NCBI GenBank assembly: GCA_023512835.1
Contig: CM042091.1
Coordinates: 4,592,348 to 4,656,347 of the forward strand
Source of the DNA: Taxillus chinensis
Lineage: Eukaryota > Streptophyta > Magnoliopsida > Santalales > Loranthaceae
Direction of reading: 5' to 3'
Length of the DNA stretch: 64,000 bases
The notes below the pieces were generated by a model. That model saw nothing but the letters and a program-made list of their open reading frames with translations, was not told where the DNA came from and made no database searches. Below, piece by piece: positions 58,464-64,000 of this stretch. The position numbers were made by a program, and so were the translations under genes. The first letter of the stretch is position 1, and each line of letters starts with the position of its first letter.

Positions 58464-61400
58464 ATGGCACCCAGGAGCAGCCGCGGGAAGGCGAAAACAG
58501 ATAAGAAGAGGAAAGAAGAGAAGGGTGTGTTCCGTAGATTGAATTGTTTAACATTAATAACTTAAGTATTGTAACTCTGGGTACATGGATTAAGTAACTC
58601 TTGTTTGGTTTTTGTTGCTGTGGGTTTGGTTCCTTGGGACTCTGCAGTTCTTCCGGTTGTCATGGACATTACAGTGAACCTTCCAGATGAAACTCATGTT
58701 ATTTTGAAGGTATGGTCTCTCCTAAATTTGGTGGCCCTTTTTAGTGGATGAATGAATCTATCTGTATGTAATTTTGGTAAATTTGTCAGATTGGGTAAAT
58801 CAGAGTACTCTATTGCCCTTTTTCCCCAACCCCCTTTAATTGTTGCCATCTTTGTCTCATTGCCTGATTTCGGATTCTGGGTGAGGATTTCATGCATATT
58901 AGATTTACCAAAATAAACAAAACTCATGTTCACCTCACGGAACTCACCCCCTTATTCATCTACTATCAACTAAGTTTTGCTCTTCTTTGTTTGTTTTTGT
59001 TTTTTTCCCCACACTATGAGCTGCAGAGTTGGGACACTTTTATTTCTTATGCTTGGAAAAGTTGATATTCTTTTTCATTTTATATGGTTAGTTTGGATCG
59101 AAGACAATTAAAAAGAGAAATATATCAGCTGGGAAAGCCTTCGTATATTCATTTTATTTGGTTAGTTTGGATTGAGGACAATTGAAAAAGAAATATATCA
59201 GCTGGGACTTCCCATGCTTTCTTCATTATGCTTTAAATTTGACGGGTCCTTAGTTGGGATAAGTGAGATTTGAGTTCACGTGTATAATTTGAATTTGGTT
59301 GATTTTATGGGTATTAAAAATGTGTTGCTTAATTTGATGGGTATTAAAAATGTGACTACCAATAAGTGGCTAGTGGCTCGACGTGATTGAAATTGCAACC
59401 AGACACAGATATTGAGATTGATTTATTTATTTATGATAAATTAAAAATATCTTGTCACATTGGACAAGTGTCTTAAAAACTGTACCACGTTTTATATTGT
59501 ATAATTTATTTTCTTTTGTTTTTGTGCCGTGCGAAATAATAACATACATGCCCAATAATTTGGTCACTACAACGCAGGGAATATCGACGGACAGAATCAT
59601 AGACGTTCGTCGACTTCTCTCGGCCAACACGGTGACTTGTAGCATCACCAATTTTTCGATATCCCACGAGGTTTGCTATGATATGAATGTCTTTTTATTC
59701 GTTCATTTTCTTTAAATTCCATCGTAGTGCCATATGATAAATGGGGAGAGGTTTTTTTTTTTTTTTCATATATTATTATGCAATAAAAAATGATTTAGGG
59801 TCCTCTGCACAGTATCTTTTCACACCAAAACGATGTTGTTTTGTTGTACAACATTACTATCGTACAACAGAGAATTCTTGCTCATAAAAAATACGTATTT
59901 ATTTATTTTTGCAAATAAATAATGGAAAAAAAATTACATACATTATTATAGTACTTCATTATATTAATTATTAAATAAATATTATAATACTAATTAATTA
60001 TTATCAACCTTCAATTTATAATATAACTATAAATAATTTACCATTCTATTTACACTTGCATTGTTAATACATATCGAGAAATGTTTTATGTTTTTTTATA
60101 GAATATGTATTTTTTAAAATTAAATCCCATAAAAATTTAAAATTAATAATTGACCTAATTAATAAAACAGAAAAAAACTAAAAATTAAATCTCTATAGAG
60201 AATTTAGTTTGGATTTTAAAATAAAAATAGTTTTTAGAAATAATTATAAAAATAATCTATTTTAAAGCTTAATTCTTTAATTAAATAATTTTAAATTAAT
60301 GATTATTTATTAATATTATTTTAATAATTTAATTTGATTTAATTTATATTCCGATTTTTTAAATTAAATTTATGTAAAAATTAATCGCTATGAATTTTGT
60401 TGAATCATAATATATTTAATATATATTTTTAAAATAAATATTTCCCAAATAAATGAAATTATTACATAACCATCAAATTCTTTCTCTTACCAAAAGCACC
60501 AATAAGATAATAATATATGGTGAACACAACAAGGAAGAAAGTAACATTTAATTTGAAGCACGTGGGTGTCCATGCGGTGCACAACAGGCCACAGATGAGG
60601 CCATTTTTGGCTTGTGATGGTGCCCGATTTGTGTTGTTTTTATTATCTATTTGTTCATAAGATGCCATGAGACAGCTTCCTCGTTGGCTGGACTGACACA
60701 AAATCCTATGATTATCTATTTTGATTTTGCATGGTTAAAATATGTTATCTTATTGTAAACATTTTAAAATTATGATTCCAAAATAATTTTCTATCCGACT
60801 TCTTTAACGGCTATTTGGTGTTGATTATTATCTATTTATTGTTCCTATACACATTTCATGCATTAAACATTTTTCGAGCATCATTATTATTTCGATGAAG
60901 TTAACTTGTGTTTTCAATTTTTCTAATGGTGCATATTGATTTTTTTTTCCTAAAATAGTTTTTTGACGTAAACAAAAAAAAAACTATACAATACGTATAC
61001 GTTTTTTCTTTCTCGTATAAAATATAATCTAGCATAAAAAATGAAGTGCATGAGGACCCGTGCGTATTGTAAATTTATGACTACCTTTGACGAGTCCTAA
61101 TTATTTTTAAAAATATTTTTTTAAATCTAGGTTTAGATGAATTTATCTTATTTATAAATAATTTTAAATTCATTTAATTTATTATTTTTAAAAATAATTA
61201 TATTTTAAAAAATAATATTTCATTGGATCTTGTCCAAAAAATTAAATTATTTTTTAAATATTTATATTTGAATAATATTAAGTATAATTAAAATTATGTA
61301 ATCGAATAACTGTTGATATAATAGCAGATTATGTTACGATTTCATAACAATATGAGGGTTACACAAAATATTTTTTTATATTTATATTAGAAATTTGTAA

Positions 61401-64000
61401 CTGTCAGCCTGCCCAATTAATTAATTATAAATTTTGTATTACCATTTATGTGGGATTGGCTTAAAGCACCTTTTTCGTATCGTAAATAAAGACGCCTTTT
61501 CGTAAATACCTCTCTTACCGTATTTCAAAATTATTATTATTATTATATTTACTTTATTATCAGAATAACAAAATATATAATTAAAATGGCGGAGGCAAAA
61601 ACGAAAGTAGGGGTAAGTTTGGCAATTCACAACTAAAATAAGGCCGTTTAATTTGATTTACTTTATTCATTTTGCAGGTGAGAGGGCCGCGGTTGAAAGA
61701 CACGGTCGACGTTTCGGCACTGAAGCCATGCGTTTTGACCCTGGTGGAAGGTGAGAAACCCAAATGAAACGGCATCGTTTCGTTTAATTTCCCATCCTGT
61801 ATACGACGTCGTCCACTTCACTGATTCACTCACCGTCTATGAAGCAGAGGAATACAACGAAGAAAGCGCGGCGGCGCACGTTAGAAGACTGCTGGACATC
61901 GTTGCCTGCACGACGAGCTTCGGTCCATCGGCGACCAGGCCCGACGCCGCCGCCGCCGCCGCCGCCTCCGCTGCTGTCGCCAAAGACTCCAAGCCTGACT
62001 TCTCCAAAAATGCTCGGAGCGCGCATGATAGGACAACCAGCGCCACCACCAAGTCTCCCAGATCTCCGACCAACGCCAAGCAACTACCGCAACCGGAGGC
62101 GAAATCAACGGCGCCGTCTTCGCCGTCGACAAAATACGTGTCCGTTGAAGGAGAGGGAGAGATGAGCAGCTCTTGCCCTAAGCTAGGGTGCTTCTACGAG
62201 TTCTTCTCTCTCTCGCACCTCACGCCTCCTTTGCAGTGTGAGTCCAAGTCGATTATTCTTGTTCTTGTGCTAAAAGTTGAAAACTTTCAAACGCAATCGA
62301 ACATGAATACTCGTTGATTTGTTAATTTTCTCGTGATTGATTGTGTTTGTGTTGCAGTTATAAGGAAATCAACAATGCGTCCGGATGGAGAGACTTTGGC
62401 TGATGATCATCTTTTCTCCCTCGAAGTAAGCTTTTGTTTGTAGTTTCTCTGTTGCTGTTATTGTTGTTGTTGTGAATCTACGATGTTATGCACATTTTCA
62501 AATTCTGGATCTGGTATCCATTTTGCATCATAACCATATCCAGGGCATACTTTGGTTTGGGCTGAAGAAGCAATGTCACTCTATCATTATAGAACTGACT
62601 GTTGTTTTTATTGTGATGATATGTAACTTTTAAAAGTTTTATATGATGAATTGTTAACGAGCAGGTGAAGCTTTGCAATGGAAAGATGGTGTTTGTCGAG
62701 GCTTGCAGGAAAGGATTTTACAGTGTTGGAAAGCAGCGAATTCTATGTCATGACCTTGTAGATTTGCTGCGGCAGCTTAGTAGAGCGTTTGATAATGTTA
62801 GTACGGTTCTGTATTGCAGATTTGCTGGATTTTTATTACCCTGATAAATGTAAATCTCATTTCTTATGTTGCAGGCGTATAATGATCTCATGAAAGCATT
62901 TTCAGACCGCAACAAGGTACACAATTTTTGTGTTTTCTATTTGGCACTTGCTGTAAAATCCGATAAGTCCTAAGTGAATCTTGTTGAACATGTATTAAGC
63001 TATCCTCTCTCCCCCCTACCAAAAATCATGCAGTTTGGAAATCTTCCTTATGGCTTCAGAGCCAACACGTGGCTTATTCCTCCTGTTACAACACCGTTAT
63101 CAACAGTTTTCAGTCTCCTTCCGGTGGAGGATGAAATTTGGGGAGGTAATGGCGGTGGCGTGGGAAGGGATGGAAAATGTGACTTGATACCTTGGGCTAG
63201 TGAGTTTTTGTGTGTTGCATCTATGCCCTGTAAGACAGCAGAGGAGAGGCAAGTTCGGGACCGGAAAGCTTTTCTTCTTCACAGTTTATTTGTAGATGTG
63301 GCCATTTTCAGGGCAATTACAGCTGTTCAGCATGCTATGAACGACCTGAATTTAACTCGTTCTGTTGCAAATAGTGAAATTATTTATTCTGAGAGAGTAG
63401 GAGACTTAAAAATTAGTGTTACAAAGGATGCCTCTAATGCAAGCTGTAAGGTAGATACGAAGATTGATGGATTCCTGGCCACTGGAGTTGCTCAAGATAG
63501 TCTAAGCGAAAGAAATCTACTCAAAGGAATCACTGCTGATGAAAATACTGCTTCCCATGTAAGATAAATATTAAATATCTTATTTTTTGGACTACCTTGT
63601 TACCATAATCTAGAGTTCTGAGTCCTTGTGTCTTTTTTTTTTTGAAACGACTGATTCCATTTGTTCAGTTTTGGTTAGAGTGATTAAAGGTGAATATCCA
63701 TTTTGGTTGCAGGATGTTGCCACCCTAGGTGTTGTGAATGTAAGATATTGTGGTTACATCGCTGTTGTAAAGGTCAAGGAGCGGGAGAACTGTAAAATGG
63801 ACACTCCATTTCAATGCATTGAACTTTTTGATCAACCTGAAGGTGGTGCCAATGCCCTTAATGTTAACAGGTTTGTATGAAAGCTTACAAATTAAGTCAC
63901 TATCCTGAGACATCTCTGATCCGACAATATTGTTTTTTTGTTATTTTCATCAGATATGTTCACAAAACTAATAGTTTCTCTTTTATAAAGGTTCAAATTA
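58464..64000 (+). CDS. REC1: REDUCED CHLOROPLAST COVERAGE/CLU-family protein, 5' part
   Basis: REC proteins are large CLU-domain and TPR proteins of cytosol and nucleus; REC1 sets the share of leaf cell volume occupied by chloroplasts. Exons: 58464-58524, 58648-58709, 59578-59670, 61678-61750, 61848-62237, 62358-62425, 62665-62796, 62875-62916, 63034-63558, 63713-63870. Phases fit, and about 534 residues are visible of a usual length near 1700 or more. Hallmarks are the start [20 protein letters not shown], then [55 protein letters not shown], an Ala-rich and Ser/Thr/Pro linker, [17 protein letters not shown] and [23 protein letters not shown], the other plant CLU protein, starts differently. 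The last donor is at 63871 and the gene continues past the window. Which REC paralogue this is cannot be decided here. Confidence 0.88.
59074..59213. repeat. 74-bp tandem duplication in REC intron 2
   Basis: TTCATTTTAT.TGGTTAGTTT and AGAAATATATCAGCTGGGA recur with period about 74, slightly diverged. A smaller repeat of ATGGGTATTAAAAATGTG lies at about 59307 and 59338. Confidence 0.65.

Noticed and set aside
61826..62132. Minus-strand frames opposite the Ala-rich REC exon
   Set aside because: Antisense of GCC/GCG repeats; the plus strand carries the conserved REC sequence.
1..64000. CRISPR arrays, tRNA and rRNA genes, viral or bacterial operon-like systems
   Set aside because: No regular spacer arrays, cloverleaf sequences, rRNA motifs or clustered intronless genes were seen.

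Overview
This is a nuclear genomic window from a flowering plant, most likely a eudicot and possibly woody. The evidence is intron-rich genes with GT-AG, GC-AG and one U12-looking intron, AT-rich introns and spacers, plant-only gene families (ATX3/4/5-type methyltransferase, plant CNGC, REC/CLU), and many small non-autonomous DNA transposons and SINE-like repeats. The species cannot be named from the sequence. No rRNA, tRNA, snRNA, CRISPR or bacterial operon structure was seen.

Layout: (1) 395-652, minus: first coding exon of a single-pass membrane protein resembling plant chitinase-domain-containing 1 (CHID1-like) proteins; the rest lies beyond the left edge. (2) 653-7688: about 7 kb of repeats with a PIF/Harbinger-like element, a hAT-like MITE, a syntaxin pseudogene fragment and an inverted-repeat family. 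(3) 7689-14474, minus: a ten-exon organelle-type DEAD-box RNA helicase (RH26/RH31 group), whose long acidic/RGG-repeat first exon carries a one-base frameshift in a C tract. (4) 14475-18401: divergent promoter region with a foldback element and a roughly 1-kb tandem duplication. (5) 18402-21701, plus: a group I cyclic-nucleotide-gated channel whose N-terminal start is unclear. (6) 22640-28524, minus: complete Beclin-1/ATG6. (7) 31538-43675, minus: complete 23-exon ATX3/4/5-type histone H3K4 methyltransferase with transposon-loaded introns. (8) 43676-58463: about 14.8 kb without a convincing gene. (9) 58464-64000, plus: 5' third of a REDUCED CHLOROPLAST COVERAGE (REC/CLU) protein, running off the right edge.

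The four complete genes have unrelated jobs (organelle RNA metabolism, calcium channel signalling, autophagy, chromatin), so this is ordinary plant gene order and not a functional cluster. For the complete genes the exon chains were derived by hand from splice sites and family conservation. The exon lengths give coherent reading frames: 952 aa for the helicase after discounting one base, 648 aa from the assumed CNGC start, 529 aa for ATG6 and 1010 aa for ATX.

The most interesting items are the helicase frameshift and its repeats, the U12-type intron in ATG6, the degenerate coding insert in an ATX intron, the GC-rich cargo inside the Harbinger-like element, and the syntaxin fragment. I did not find a convincing new multi-gene system.
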